Notes under the pieces: generated by a model
What the model was told of the DNA's origin: nothing
Seen by the model: the letters and a program-made list of their open reading frames with translations, nothing else
Databases searched by the model: none
Translations under genes and position numbers: made by a program
Shown here: one piece after another, positions 18,164 through 27,811 of the stretch
Numbering within the stretch: position 1 is the first letter of the stretch
Layout: every line of letters begins with the position of its first letter
Source of the DNA: CAVWUA01 sp963758025
GTDB lineage: Bacteria > Planctomycetota > Planctomycetia > Isosphaerales > Isosphaeraceae
Assembly (NCBI GenBank): GCA_963758025.1
Contig: CAVWUA010000030.1
Coordinates: 180,295 to 244,294, forward strand
Length of the DNA stretch: 64,000 nt
Direction of reading: 5' to 3'

Positions 18164-21100
18164 TGAATGGCCTCCCCCGTGTCAGCGCGGCGTCGCGCTG
18201 TGGTCTTCTTCGCGGATTTCGTTGCGGTCTCGATCCCGGGCGCGCCGGGCGCTGCAACGGGTGGATCACGATCGACTGGGCGTTCTGATCGGCGGCCGGG
18301 TCCTTCTTCCGGGCCAGCGCCATGACGCGCCCCGCGGCGGTTTCATCCGGCTTGAGCATCGCGTGCATCGCCCTGTGCGTCACGGACAACGCATGAGCCA
18401 GCGCGGCCCGCTGGATCTCATCCGGTTCCGTCTCCCAGGCTGAGCCAAGCCGCCGCACCACCTTGTGCAACGGGGCGAGCCGCGAGCTGAATTTTGGTCT
18501 CGGACCAGTGACGAAGGTGTTCACGTCGCGCGCCAGGGCAAATGCCAATGTGCCTCGCGTCGCCAAAGCCTTTTTGGAATCGACCACGCGATTGGCCAGT
18601 TGAACGAGGTGCTCGGGGGTGATGGTCTCGTCCGGTTCGTGCTGGTCCGAGTCCAGGCTCACCTCCTTGATCTCGACCCCGGCACGTTCCAGGTCGGCGT
18701 AGGCGAGGCCAAGGCCGTAGTGGGCATCCACGTTCTCGGAGTCCAGCGTCAGGGTCCGTCGGTAGGTCGCCACGGCGTCCTTCAGGAATTGGATCCGCGC
18801 CGGAACTCTTGCGAGGTTCTTGCTTGGCCCGTCCGTAGTACGCGGCGGCCAGCTCGTTGTTCACCTGGTAATCCTGGCTGAAGTCAAACTTCCGCGCCGG
18901 GATCTTCGTGTTCAGAACCGCCTTGAAGTTCGCGATGGCCTCATCGAGATAGCCGTTCCGGGCATTGATCTCGCCGGTCAGCCAGGCGATGGTCCAGGGG
19001 GCGGCGGGGTCGTCATGCGACGCGGCCTTCTCCAGGGCCTCCAGCGCGTCGGGGATGCGCCCTTCGCGCTGATAGACGCGGGCGAGATTGACCCAACCAT
19101 CGGCCTTGCCCAGCTTGGCGACCGTGAGGAACGCCTGCTCCGCCTGCTTCAGCTCCCCTTTCTGGCCGCCGGTGTCGCTCCCTTCGAGGAAGAGGCCGAT
19201 GCCGTAATCGTTCCAGCGTTGCCAGGTCTCCTGGATCGGGGATGGCTCGTTGGAAACCTCCTGATCCTTTCGCACGGGGAGGTCGATCGAGTCGGTCGCC
19301 ATCACGACGATCGGCAGGTCGGGGCCGTGCCCCGGGCCGAAGATGTAGTCGAGATACGTCCGGTCGAACTTACGATAATTGACCTTCGCTTCCAGGGTGA
19401 TCGGCCCCTGGATCTCCTCCGGGACCTCCAGCCCGAAATGGACGACCTGTCCGGCTCCGGGCGGAATCTGCTTGTTGTAGAGCGGGGTGAAGATGTCCTG
19501 CGGGTTGCGCCGATCGATCCGGTTGCCGTGGCGATCCAGCATGTACACGTTGATGAAGTGGGCGTAGGGATCGACCTGGTCTTCCTCGTCGATCCCTCCC
19601 GAACGGCCGATGACGCGGCCATTGGCGCGGGCGATCAACTCCACCCAGACCTCGTTGGAGTCCACGGTCCCCTGGGTGAACAGGTGGCCGACGGCCAACG
19701 TGCGGACAACCGTCTCGATCAGATACGACTTGCCCGGTTTCAGGGTCGGAACTTCCGGCCGCAACGGGGCGGTCAGCTCGCCGTCGATGGTGCCCCCCTC
19801 GCGGACGCCGAACAGGTCGATGCGGAGGTTCTTTTCGAGGAACTTCGCATGGGCTTTCGCGACATCCTCACGCCCCCGGATGGTCGCCAGGCCGGTATTC
19901 GCGCCGGCGAAGAAGTGGTCGTGGATCTCGCGACCCCCTTGCTGGTCGAAATCCCGGGCGCCGAAGTCCTCGGAGGGGATGAGCTTCATGTGGCAATCGT
20001 TGCACGAGGTCTTGGCGACCGGCGGATAGTAGAACGACCGGGCACCGCCGCCGGAGACGCCCGAGAGCAGGTACGGGTCCCAGTGGTTCTGGCCTCGGAG
20101 GAAATCCTTGTAGTGATTGAGCGCGAAGGGCAGGCTCACCTTGTGGCAGGTGGAGCAGAACTTCGTGTCGCGATGAACCTCGGGCTTGAGGAACGTGCGC
20201 TTGTGCATCTCCGGCTTGGCCTTCACCAGGGCCTCGTTGACCCACTGCAAGACCGGGTTCTCGCTGAACGTGAACGGATAGAACTGGGGCTCCTCGATCG
20301 TGTAGTCGGCATTGCCCCGCGTGCTGTTGGTGTGCGTGATCGCGTGGCAAGACACGCAGGTGATCCCCGCCTGGCTGGTCGCGGTGTTCACGTCGTCGTA
20401 ATTCGGGTCGTCGAACTCTCCCGAGAAGAACGGCACGGGGTCGTGGCAGCCGGCGCACCAACGCGCGGCCCGGGTGTTGCCGTCGCGCTTCAGCGATTCC
20501 TGGCGGGTCTCCCGCACGCTGAACAGGTACGCCTTGTTATTGAACGAGCTGAAGTGGTGCGACGAGTGGAACCACCCTTTGTAAGCGTCCTCATGACACT
20601 TCAGGCAATACGAATCCATCATCAGGGACTTGGCGGGGATCAGCTTGTCCCCCGCGAGCTGCACCTCCGACGGGAACGTGTAGCGTGCCCCCTCCTTCGA
20701 CATCCGGGGCGCGGACCTCGGGTCGTGGAAATGGAACAATCCCATCACCAGCACGAACCCGACAACCGCCAGGGCCCACCCGCGCGCCCACTCCCAGTGA
20801 ATGCGAGGACCGGCCAGTCGATGCCGGATATAAAGCGCGATCGCCAGCAACGGCGTGCCGACGTGAAGCCAGTAGCCGACCGATCGGACGGTCGGGTCTC
20901 GGACCTCAAGGACGCCGATCCGCACCAGGATCAGGCCCGAGATCAAGAGGACGATCGACGCCACCAGGAGCATGATTCCGTACCGAACCGCCGCCTTGTT
21001 CGGCCGCTTCCAGGACGTGACCAGATGGATCAATCCGAAGGCGATGAACGGGAGGATCAGGATGAGGCCGAGCACCACGTGCAGGGCAAACATCAGGTAA

Positions 21101-21291
21101 TAAAAGAAGGTCTCGGACCGGTGGCCTTGGATGTAGCCGAGGGCCGTGATCGCGGCCAGATAGACGCCATTGGCCCCGAGCAGGGCGAAGCCTCCCAGGA
21201 CGATCCAGAGCAGGGGCTTGAGCCGAGGCCCGATGGCCGGCGTATAGACCCTGCCCCGCCGGTCCCTCACCGGGGGAGCGGAGGATGACAT
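18160..21291 (-). CDS. Membrane multiheme c-type cytochrome (five CXXCH) with C-terminal TPR region; two frameshifts
   Basis: Starts at 21291 (AGGAG about 9 bases upstream). The N-terminus has about five membrane helices (LLWIVLGGFALLGANGVYLA, FFYYLMFALHVVLGLILILP, GIMLLVASIVLLISGLILVR, VGTPLLAIALYI, LAVVGFVLVMGLF). A periplasmic region follows with five heme motifs: CLKCH, CAGCH, CVSCH, CSTCH and CNDCH. Then come a beta-rich domain and TPR repeats (KADGWVNLARVYQREGRIPDALEALEKA). Near 18815-18825 the frame moves to LARVPARIQFLKDAVATYRR, and near 18250 a missing C would move it to PVAAPGAPGIETATK and a stop at 18160-18162. That stop overlaps the next ATG. Probable extracytoplasmic electron transfer; the partner oxidase or reductase is not in the window. 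Confidence 0.85.
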
Positions 21292-21337
21292 GCGCGATTC
21301 TCCTCCCGGCGCGACGATCGCCGCGCCGGATCTTTGA

Positions 21338-21949
21338 TCAACGATAGGATGAGGAAGACGAGGAATCCGAAGTGATTTGCAGGCTCTCCAGCGTGGTTTC
21401 CACCTGCGGCGTGATCTCGTCCTTCGCCGACTCGGGATAGTGCCAGCAGAGCCAGATCGTATCGTCCGACCGCGGGATGGCGAACACCACCTGACGCGTC
21501 GGGATCAGTGGTTCCTTTCCGGAAGGGATCGGCTTGCCCGTGCCGGACGGGGCGAAGCGGTCGCCCGCCCCCGGACCGACCACGACCACCCGCGCCGCGC
21601 GTAGTCCTTCACCCAGGTTATGCACCCCTCGCGAGACCACCTTCATACCGGGAAGGTTCTGGTGCCGGTTGGCATACCCCTCGGCGAGCGCCTCGGCCCC
21701 CCCTTTGGGAATCGGCAGGGTCCGATAGACGACCAGCGAGGCATCCCTGGGACCGGACCACGCCGCCAGAGGCGTGCCCGGCACGTCGTACGACGTGCGC
21801 GAAACCGCCTTCCAGGCGGACGGCGGCTTCACCTCGACCCCAGCCCGCTCCAGCGCCGGCCTCGTTTGACATCCCGCCGTCACGACGAGGGCACACAGGG
21901 CGGCCAGGACCGGCCGTGATCCGGGCGTGGAATCCAATCGACTCCGCAT
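21338..21949 (-). CDS. Planctomycete lipoprotein of unknown function
   Basis: 203 residues from the ATG at 21949, chosen because it opens a lipoprotein signal peptide (MRSRLDSTPGSRPVLAALCA...VTAGC). The mature part reads PPSAWKAVSRTSYDVPGTPL and has LVVYRTLPIPKGGAEALAEG and WLCWHYPESAKDEITPQVETTLESLQI. This looks like a PsbP/DUF1795-like fold that measures up to small periplasmic domains. The C-terminus is a serine run. It lies 46 bases upstream of the multiheme cytochrome in the same orientation and is probably the first gene of that operon. No specific function can be given. Confidence 0.7.
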   Translation of the reverse strand: MRSRLDSTPGSRPVLAALCALVVTAGCQTRPALERAGVEVKPPSAWKAVSRTSYDVPGTPLAAWSGPRDASLVVYRTLPIPKGGAEALAEGYANRHQNLPGMKVVSRGVHNLGEGLRAARVVVVGPGAGDRFAPSGTGKPIPSGKEPLIPTRQVVFAIPRSDDTIWLCWHYPESAKDEITPQVETTLESLQITSDSSSSSSYR

Positions 21950-22016
21950 GGTTGAACTTTCCCGATCTGTGGGTGCGCAGAGAGTCCCCTGGGCACTGGC
22001 AACGGCGCAGCACCCC

Positions 22017-22430
22017 TCAGGAGAGGCCGGCGCGGGATCGGGGAGGAGGATCAGAAATGTCGGAGCGATGACAGGGATGAATCGGTGGAAAGGCCGACCA
22101 CACATGCCTTCCGGAGCGATTGTCGGGGGCAATGATGCTGGCCGGCGGCAAACCCGCCCCGGTCGCCGGATGGTCGGTCTGGGTGGACCCCGGAACCTCT
22201 TGCGAGCAAGGCAAATGCGAAAGGAGCAAGGAGTTCGGTTTCGTCAAGGGAACCACAACGACCGGTCCCCGTTCCCAGGGAAGCGTGTAGCCCAGGGTCG
22301 GTCGGTCGGGAGAATGGCAGCCCATTGCCTGGACCGGCCGCGCAGCGGCGACCACCCAGACGAGCCCCAGCAGGGCAAGGACCATGAATCGGACTATGGC
22401 GGCGGGAGCCGACCGTGTCACGAGACCCAT
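22017..22430 (-). CDS. Possible small secreted protein
   Basis: 137 residues beginning MGLVTRSAPAAIVRFMVLAL with a good hydrophobic segment and an Ala-X-Ala site near residue 35 (RPVQA). The mature start MGCHSPDRPTLGYTLPWERG is Cys/Pro/Trp-rich, as in short exported planctomycete proteins. The remainder is low-complexity, with no domain I know, and a frameshift cannot be excluded. RBS is poor (GGAG only one base before the ATG). It could be a chance frame; I keep it because of the signal peptide. Confidence 0.4.
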   Translation of the reverse strand: MGLVTRSAPAAIVRFMVLALLGLVWVVAAARPVQAMGCHSPDRPTLGYTLPWERGPVVVVPLTKPNSLLLSHLPCSQEVPGSTQTDHPATGAGLPPASIIAPDNRSGRHVWSAFPPIHPCHRSDISDPPPRSRAGLS

Positions 22431-22776
22431 TCTCCATGAACTCGGCGTTGAGAATTGTTGAGAAAGGCGCAGACGTTCGGGACGTTGCTATTTCTTGATT
22501 AGACCGAGGGGAACTTCCCAATGTCAAGAGGTTGTCGGTGTATCGGGGCAGACATTCCTCAATCGGCGGTCAAGACAGGAACGATCTTCCAAGAATATAC
22601 CATCGAACTCGTCCACCAGAGACTCTCGCAACCGGCTCTGTGTTTCTGGGAAACGCTCTGGTAAGCTCGAAAGGGAATATCGGCAAGGGGAGTACTGCGG
22701 CCTTGCCGGATGGTTCCCATGCCGCCATGATTTCTTTTCCTCATTTTATCTGAACCGCCGCGCGGGAGGACCCGTT
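22431..22776. promoter_or_regulatory. Divergent intergenic region upstream of the ABC permease
   Basis: This 346-base gap separates a minus-strand candidate gene from the plus-strand permease. It is open in the permease frame from 22495, but that extension has no family character. GGGAGGA at 22764-22770 is the permease RBS. I see no clear sigma-70 hexamer pair or riboswitch. Confidence 0.4.
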
Positions 22777-24666
22777 TTGTTCGCCGGACCGATCATCGCC
22801 CGGGAGTTGCTGACCGCTCCTCGGCCGTTGCGTTATTACGTGGCCCGCGCCTCGTTCGCCGGGCTTCTGTTCGTCTTGATGTGGACCGCCTGGCAATCGC
22901 TGGTCGGCTGGCGAGAGGTGCTGGAGGTGGGCACGCTCGCCCGGTTCGGCACGATCTTGTTTCAGTTCTTCGTGCTCCTGCAACTGACGCTGATGCTCTT
23001 CTTCGCGCCGCTGGCCTCCGCGACGGCCGTGGCGCACGAGAAGGACCGCCGCACCTTCATCCTGCTGTTGATGACCGACCTGACCGACCTGGAAATCGTC
23101 CTCGGAAAGCTGACCGCCAGCCTGCTCCAGATCCTGACGATGCTGGCGACGTCGGCCCCGGTGTTGTTCCTCTGCGTCTTGCTCGGCGGGGTCTCCTTTG
23201 TCCAGGTGGCGGAGGTTCTGGCGGTGACGGCCGTGGCCGGGCTGGTCGGTGGCTCGCTCGGCATGGTGGTTGCCCTCTGGCGCGACCGGACGTTTCAATC
23301 GCTGGCCCTGACGCTCTTGCTCGTCGTCCTGACCCTGATCGGGGCCGAGGCCCTCGGCGCGGCCTTTCCCAACGCGCGGTTCCTGGGCGTGCCGCTGGCG
23401 ACCGCGCTCGATCCCTTCCGCGCGGTCCTCGCCGTGCTACACCCGCCGTCGGACCAGTTGGGGCAGTTCCGCCAGACGAGCCTGGCCTTTGTCCTGGCCG
23501 CCCTGGCGGCGATCGTCGCGCTGATCGCCTTCTCGGTCTGGAAGCTCCGCGTCTGGAACCCCGGCCGCAACGAGCCTCGCGAGCAGCGCGAGGAGGACGA
23601 GGCGGAGGTCGTGGAAACCCTGATCGAGATCGAGGAACCGAGTCTCGCCGCCGTGGCCGCCGGAGTCGCTTCCGGCGACGCGATGATCGTCCAGCGCGTT
23701 TCCTCGACCGGCGGCGATGGAGATGGCCGGGTGGCGACCTCGACGGGGTTGCACGTCCCGCGACGGACCCACAAACGGGTGATCCGCGAGGCGAAGCCCT
23801 ACCGCAAGCCCTGGTCGAACCCGATCCTCTGGCGGGAGCTGAAGACCCGGGCGTACGGGACCAAGCCGCTGATCATCAAGGGGGCCTACGTCCTGGCCTT
23901 CGCCCTGGGGCTCGCCTTTTTCTACGCGAACCCGGATGTCGAGGCCGACCCCTGGCGGGCCGCGCGGACCTTGATCCCCCTGTCGATCCTGAGCCTGATC
24001 CTCGTCAACGCGCAAGGGGTCACCGCCTTGACCAGCGAGCGGGACAGCGGAGCGCTGGACCTGCTGCTCGTCACCGAGTTGAGCCCCAAGCAGTTCATCT
24101 ACGGCAAGCTCTACGGTGTGCTGTACAACACCAAGGAGATGATCGTTCTGCCGTTCCTGCTGACGTTATGGTTCGCGTTCACGGGGGCGATGACGGTCGA
24201 GTCGGCGGTCTTCGTCGTCATCGACTTTCTCTTACTCGTGCACTTCTCCGCGATGCTCGGCCTGCACGCGGCGATCACCTACACGAACAGCCGGGTCGCG
24301 GTGGCCAATAGCCTGGGAACGATCTTCTTTCTCATGGTCGGCATCCTGATCTGCGCGTTCCTGATCATCCTGAGCGACACGGAGTTCGGCCGGCAGTTGC
24401 TCAGCTTCATGATCTTCATCGGGGTGGGAAGTGTCGCCCTTTACGGCTCGCTGGGCTCTCGCAACCCGTCGCAGGCGATCGCCCTGGTGGCGATCCTGAC
24501 CCCCTTCTGGTCGTTCTACTGCGTCATCAGCCTGCTGGAGCAGAATTACCTGGCCGCTTTCCTGTTCAGCGCCGGCGTGTACGGGTTCGCCCTTCTGGCG
24601 ATGCTCGTTCCGGCCGTCAGCAGTTTCGATATCGCCCTGGGACGCACCAACGCCATGCAGGGCTAG
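22777..24666 (+). CDS. ABC-2 type transporter permease, two fused membrane halves
   Basis: 629 residues from a TTG at 22777, preceded by GGGAGGA at 6 bases. The upstream in-frame ATG at 22495 would add an unrelated tail. It opens LFAGPIIARELLTAPRPLRY, the cytoplasmic elbow typical of ABC-2 permeases, then about six membrane helices. A charged cytoplasmic linker (about 270-350, with EEDEAEVVETLIEIEEPS) precedes a second NPILWRELKTRAYGTKPL elbow and about six more helices. Duplicate elbow-plus-6TM modules imply a pseudo-dimer. The ATPase is not adjacent. Similar planctomycete permeases partner GldA/CcmA-like ATPases; the cargo is unknown. Confidence 0.85.
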   Translation: MFAGPIIARELLTAPRPLRYYVARASFAGLLFVLMWTAWQSLVGWREVLEVGTLARFGTILFQFFVLLQLTLMLFFAPLASATAVAHEKDRRTFILLLMTDLTDLEIVLGKLTASLLQILTMLATSAPVLFLCVLLGGVSFVQVAEVLAVTAVAGLVGGSLGMVVALWRDRTFQSLALTLLLVVLTLIGAEALGAAFPNARFLGVPLATALDPFRAVLAVLHPPSDQLGQFRQTSLAFVLAALAAIVALIAFSVWKLRVWNPGRNEPREQREEDEAEVVETLIEIEEPSLAAVAAGVASGDAMIVQRVSSTGGDGDGRVATSTGLHVPRRTHKRVIREAKPYRKPWSNPILWRELKTRAYGTKPLIIKGAYVLAFALGLAFFYANPDVEADPWRAARTLIPLSILSLILVNAQGVTALTSERDSGALDLLLVTELSPKQFIYGKLYGVLYNTKEMIVLPFLLTLWFAFTGAMTVESAVFVVIDFLLLVHFSAMLGLHAAITYTNSRVAVANSLGTIFFLMVGILICAFLIILSDTEFGRQLLSFMIFIGVGSVALYGSLGSRNPSQAIALVAILTPFWSFYCVISLLEQNYLAAFLFSAGVYGFALLAMLVPAVSSFDIALGRTNAMQG

Positions 24667-24680
24667 CCGAGGAGACGTCC

Positions 24681-25640
24681 ATGCCGTTGACAACGCCCGA
24701 AGGTCCGACCCGCCGACGCTTCCTGGCGGGCGCCCTGGCCGCCTCGTCCGCCTTGCCCGCTCTGCTGGGGGCCCGTCGCCAGGAGAAGGAGACGCGAAGC
24801 GGCCCGTATGTCGATGTTCACACGCACCTCGGCCGGACGTGGAACGGCGATCCCCCCCTCACGCCCGATGGGCTCCTGCGCTGGATGGACGAGCACGACG
24901 TGGCGAAGGCGGTCGTCCTGCCGTTGGTGTCGCCCGAATCGTCGAGCTACCTGAACCTGACGGAGCAGGCCCTGGCCGCCTCGAAGGCGCACCCCGACCG
25001 CCTCGTGGCCTTCTGCTGCATCGATCCGCGCACGTCGTACGTCGGCGGCAAGGCGGGGCTGAAGGCCATGCTTCAGGAATACGTCGATGCCGGGGCGAAG
25101 GGCCTGGGCGAACACAAGGCCGGGCTTCCGATCGACGATGCGCGATCCATGATCGTGTACGAGGTGTGCGGCGAGCTGGGCCTGCCGGTCCTCTTCCATT
25201 GCGACAATCTGCGAGGGACGGACAAGCCGGGCCTGCCCGGTCTGGACCGGGTCCTAACGACCTTCCCGACCGTCAACTTCATCGGTCACGGGCCGGGGTT
25301 CTGGGCCTCGATCTCCGGTAAGCTCGACGAGCGCGGCCTGGGCGGCTATCCGAAAGGGCCGGTCGAGCCCGGTGGAGCGCTCGACCGGCTGTTCGACTCG
25401 CACGAAAACCTCTGGGGCGACCTGTCCGCCGGTTCGGGGGCGAACGCGATCAGCCGCGACCTCGACTTCGGCCGCGCATTCCTGGTCCGCCGCGCCGATC
25501 GTCTCCTGTTCGGCACCGACTACCTGAAGCCCGGCCAGGCCGTGCCTCAGTTCGCGCTCTTCCAGCACATCGACCTTCCCGCGGATGTCCGGGCCAGGAT
25601 CGAGCGCGAGAATGCCACGCGGTTGCTGAAGTTGGGATAA
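24681..25640 (+). CDS. Tat-exported amidohydrolase family protein (TIM barrel, amidohydrolase_2)
   Basis: 319 residues with a twin-arginine signal (TRRRFLAGALAASSALPALL). The first barrel strand carries the metal motif DVHTHLG (H-x-H). VLFHCDNL supplies another His, FIGHGPGFW a further one, and LLFGTDYLKP the catalytic Asp. This is the layout of the ACMSD/amidohydrolase_2 family of metal-dependent hydrolases and decarboxylases. It starts 14 bases after the permease stop and probably shares its transcript. The substrate is unknown. Confidence 0.88.
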   Translation: MPLTTPEGPTRRRFLAGALAASSALPALLGARRQEKETRSGPYVDVHTHLGRTWNGDPPLTPDGLLRWMDEHDVAKAVVLPLVSPESSSYLNLTEQALAASKAHPDRLVAFCCIDPRTSYVGGKAGLKAMLQEYVDAGAKGLGEHKAGLPIDDARSMIVYEVCGELGLPVLFHCDNLRGTDKPGLPGLDRVLTTFPTVNFIGHGPGFWASISGKLDERGLGGYPKGPVEPGGALDRLFDSHENLWGDLSAGSGANAISRDLDFGRAFLVRRADRLLFGTDYLKPGQAVPQFALFQHIDLPADVRARIERENATRLLKLG

Positions 25641-25668
25641 ACTGTGACAATCTGACTGCGGTGTCCTT

Positions 25669-25998
25669 CTACGGCTCTTCAAGTTCATCGGGGCTGAGGG
25701 GCCGTTGTCCCGAACCTCTTATGCGAAGAATTCGAACCTCGTTGCCGACGATGAGGAAAATGGCGCGGTAGGTTCGCCCGGCCCGAGTGCGAAAGAGAAT
25801 GTGACGCACCTCTTCGCCGAGTTCGCCCGCCTCGGGAGCAATCGGGGCTAGATACGGGTTCTGCTCGAGCGTCGCTAACGCGTCCTCGAAACGACCAAGG
25901 AGCCGAGCGGCCCCTTGCGAGGAGCGTTCGGCGATGTAGGCCACGATGCCATCGAGGTCCTGCCGTGCCCGAGCAAGCACTCGAACGTGATAACTCAT
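25669..25998 (-). CDS. ParE/RelE-superfamily toxin
   Basis: 109 residues. SYHVRVLARARQDLDGIVAY opens the fold with alpha helices; LEQNPYLAPIAPEA and VRHILFRTRAGRTYRAIFLI then VGNEVRILRIRGSGQ give the beta sheet and the C-terminal strand typical of ParE/RelE toxins. RelE-like proteins cut mRNA at the ribosome and ParE-like ones poison gyrase; the sequence does not decide which. Its ATG overlaps the antitoxin stop (ATGA at 25995-25998), the usual antitoxin-first arrangement. The pair lies on the minus strand, opposite to both flanking operons, and may be an independent cassette. Confidence 0.85.
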   Translation of the reverse strand: MSYHVRVLARARQDLDGIVAYIAERSSQGAARLLGRFEDALATLEQNPYLAPIAPEAGELGEEVRHILFRTRAGRTYRAIFLIVGNEVRILRIRGSGQRPLSPDELEEP

Positions 25999-26255
25999 GG
26001 TCTCTCGGGCAGGTTGTGCTTGCGGCGGATGTCGGCGAGAGCCTCCCGGGCGGGAATTCCGGTGTCCCCGGCGCGCATATCGTCGAGAGCCTCGCGGACC
26101 GCGTGCACGGTCGCATCCCGCTCCTCGTCGGACTCGTTCTCGTAATCCCAGAGAGCCAGGCATTCCTCGAGGGTCAGATCCGCCCCGCCGTTGGAGAGCT
26201 TGGCATCGAGGAAATCACGGAAGGCTCGCGGGTCGTTTGTGCGATCTGTGGCCAT
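25995..26255 (-). CDS. Antitoxin of the ParE/RelE-type pair
   Basis: 86 residues from the ATG at 26255, which has AAGGA about 8 bases upstream; an ATG three codons earlier would leave no RBS spacing. The protein is acidic (FRDFLDAKLSNGGADLTLEE, LALWDYENESDEERDATVHA) and ends with EALADIRRKHNLPERP. This is the shape of small planctomycete and cyanobacterial antitoxins that hold ParE-like partners. The N-terminal half would be the DNA-binding or dimer part, though no clear ribbon-helix-helix is visible. The tandem overlap with the toxin supports the role. Confidence 0.75.
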   Translation of the reverse strand: MATDRTNDPRAFRDFLDAKLSNGGADLTLEECLALWDYENESDEERDATVHAVREALDDMRAGDTGIPAREALADIRRKHNLPERP

Positions 26256-26421
26256 TGTCCCCATCCTTCGTCGATCTCTTTTTCGATAGTATACCCGCTC
26301 CGTCCGACATGGGAACTCTCAATGAAGCGAAACGAGATCGTCCCATCGTTCAAGCCGATTCTCCGATCTCGCCCGATGGCACCCGTGTTGCTCTACCACG
26401 GAGGGCGGAAGGAGGCCCTCC

Positions 26422-27742
26422 GTGCGACAGCTCTTGATTTCCGTTCCCCGAGGCCGGGGAACAACCGTTCTGGATCTTGCCCGCGACCTGGATGGGACGA
26501 ACCTGGTGAACGTCGAGGCGGCCGACCGCGACGGTCCGCGCGACCTGGTTTTTGTCCATGTATCCAACGGGCGGGTGGAGACCCTGCTGGGGCAGCTTGA
26601 AGATCTGCCCGACGTCCACATCACGCTCATTCCTCGGGGGGTGATGCCGCTTCGCCCTCCCGCCGATGAGGCGGCCGAGCAGGTACGCGACGTTCAGGAA
26701 CGGAGTCCCATTGAATTCTTTCTGGCCGGGCTCCAGAGTGTCGGCTCATGGACCGGGTTTCTCGGCTACGCGGCGGCGGCGGGGATCGTCGTCTGGATCG
26801 GGCTGTACACCAATTCGAGCTTTCTTCTGGTCGCCGCGATGTTGATCGCGCCGTTTGCCGGACCGGCGATGAACGTCGCTCTGGCGACGGCGCGGGGAGA
26901 CCTGGGGCCTCCTTCGTCGGGCGATCCTGCGCTATCTGGCGGCCCTGGCGGTGACGATCTGCGTGGCCGGGCTGCTCAGTCTGTTGCTGTCCCAGAAGGT
27001 CGCGACCGAGCAGATGGTCGCCAATAGCGAGGTCTCCTCGGTCGCGGTGCTCTTGCCGTTGATCGCCGGGGCCGCGGGGGCGTTGAACCTGGTGCAATCG
27101 GAGCGGAGCAGTCTGGTCTCGGGCGCGGCGGTCGGGGTGCTGGTCGCGGCGTCGCTCGCCCCGCCCGCCGGATTGATCGGCATGGGGGCGGCCCTGGGGC
27201 GCTGGGACATGGTCCAGAGCGGCGGCTTTGTCCTTTTCCTTCAACTGGCCGGGATCAACCTCGCCGGCGCGCTGGTCTTCCGGGCGTATGGCCTCTCCGC
27301 CCGAGGCACGCGCGTACGAACGTGGTCAATCCCGGGTCTTTTACGCGTCGCTGGGCGTGACCTCCGTGCTGTTGGCCGTTGCTCCTCGCCTTCCAGTTCT
27401 CGGACACCCCGAACCTGCAACGATCCAGCCGTGCCCAGCGCCGCGGCCGAGGTCCGTGATGTTGTTCAGAAGAGCAATCAGGCCAGTCTGGTCGAGGCGA
27501 ACCTCCGATTCACCCGTGCGGACATCGCCGATCAGAACACCTTGCTGGGGGTCATCTATTGCCAGCGAAAGCCCGAGGCCCGCGAGTCCGCCGACGCGAT
27601 CCGTGACCAGTTGACGCGTGCGATTCAGTCCCATCTGATTCAAGAAGGATTCGAGGTCATGCCGTTGATCGACATTCACGTTCTGGAGCCGCCGGGACAG
27701 ACAGAGCCCGGCATTCGGACACAGGGCCGATCGAGTGATTGA
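26422..27742 (+). CDS. DUF389 membrane protein, several frameshifts
   Basis: Starts at a GTG at 26422 with GGAGG about 7 bases upstream. The N-terminal soluble part reads RQLLISVPRGRGTTVLDLAR and VHVSNGRVETLLGQLEDLPD, then membrane helices follow (GFLGYAAAAGIVVWIGLYTN, SSFLLVAAMLIAPFAGPAMN). The frame then changes near 26900 (to LLRRAILRYLAALAVTICVA), near 27310 (to ARAYERGQSRVFYASLGVTS), near 27375 (to LLLAFQFSDTPNLQRSSRAQ) and near 27435 (to AAEVRDVVQKSNQASLVEAN), ending at 27742. The joined product is a typical DUF389 protein, a family of unknown function with a ferredoxin-like N-terminus and a polytopic core. Four shifts in 1.3 kb could mean decay rather than sequencing error. Confidence 0.75.
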
Positions 27743-27811
27743 CCTCTCACGGCTGGTCCGCGACAATCGGGAATCCGCTTCCGACCCCTTTTGTCACGGA
27801 TCAGCCCCGCC

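Noticed and set aside
18820..21288. 822-codon open frame on the plus strand opposite the multiheme cytochrome
   Set aside because: It is the mirror of a clear heme/TPR gene in GC-rich DNA, has no domain, signal or RBS, and is rich in R/G/D/Q repeats typical of antisense frames.
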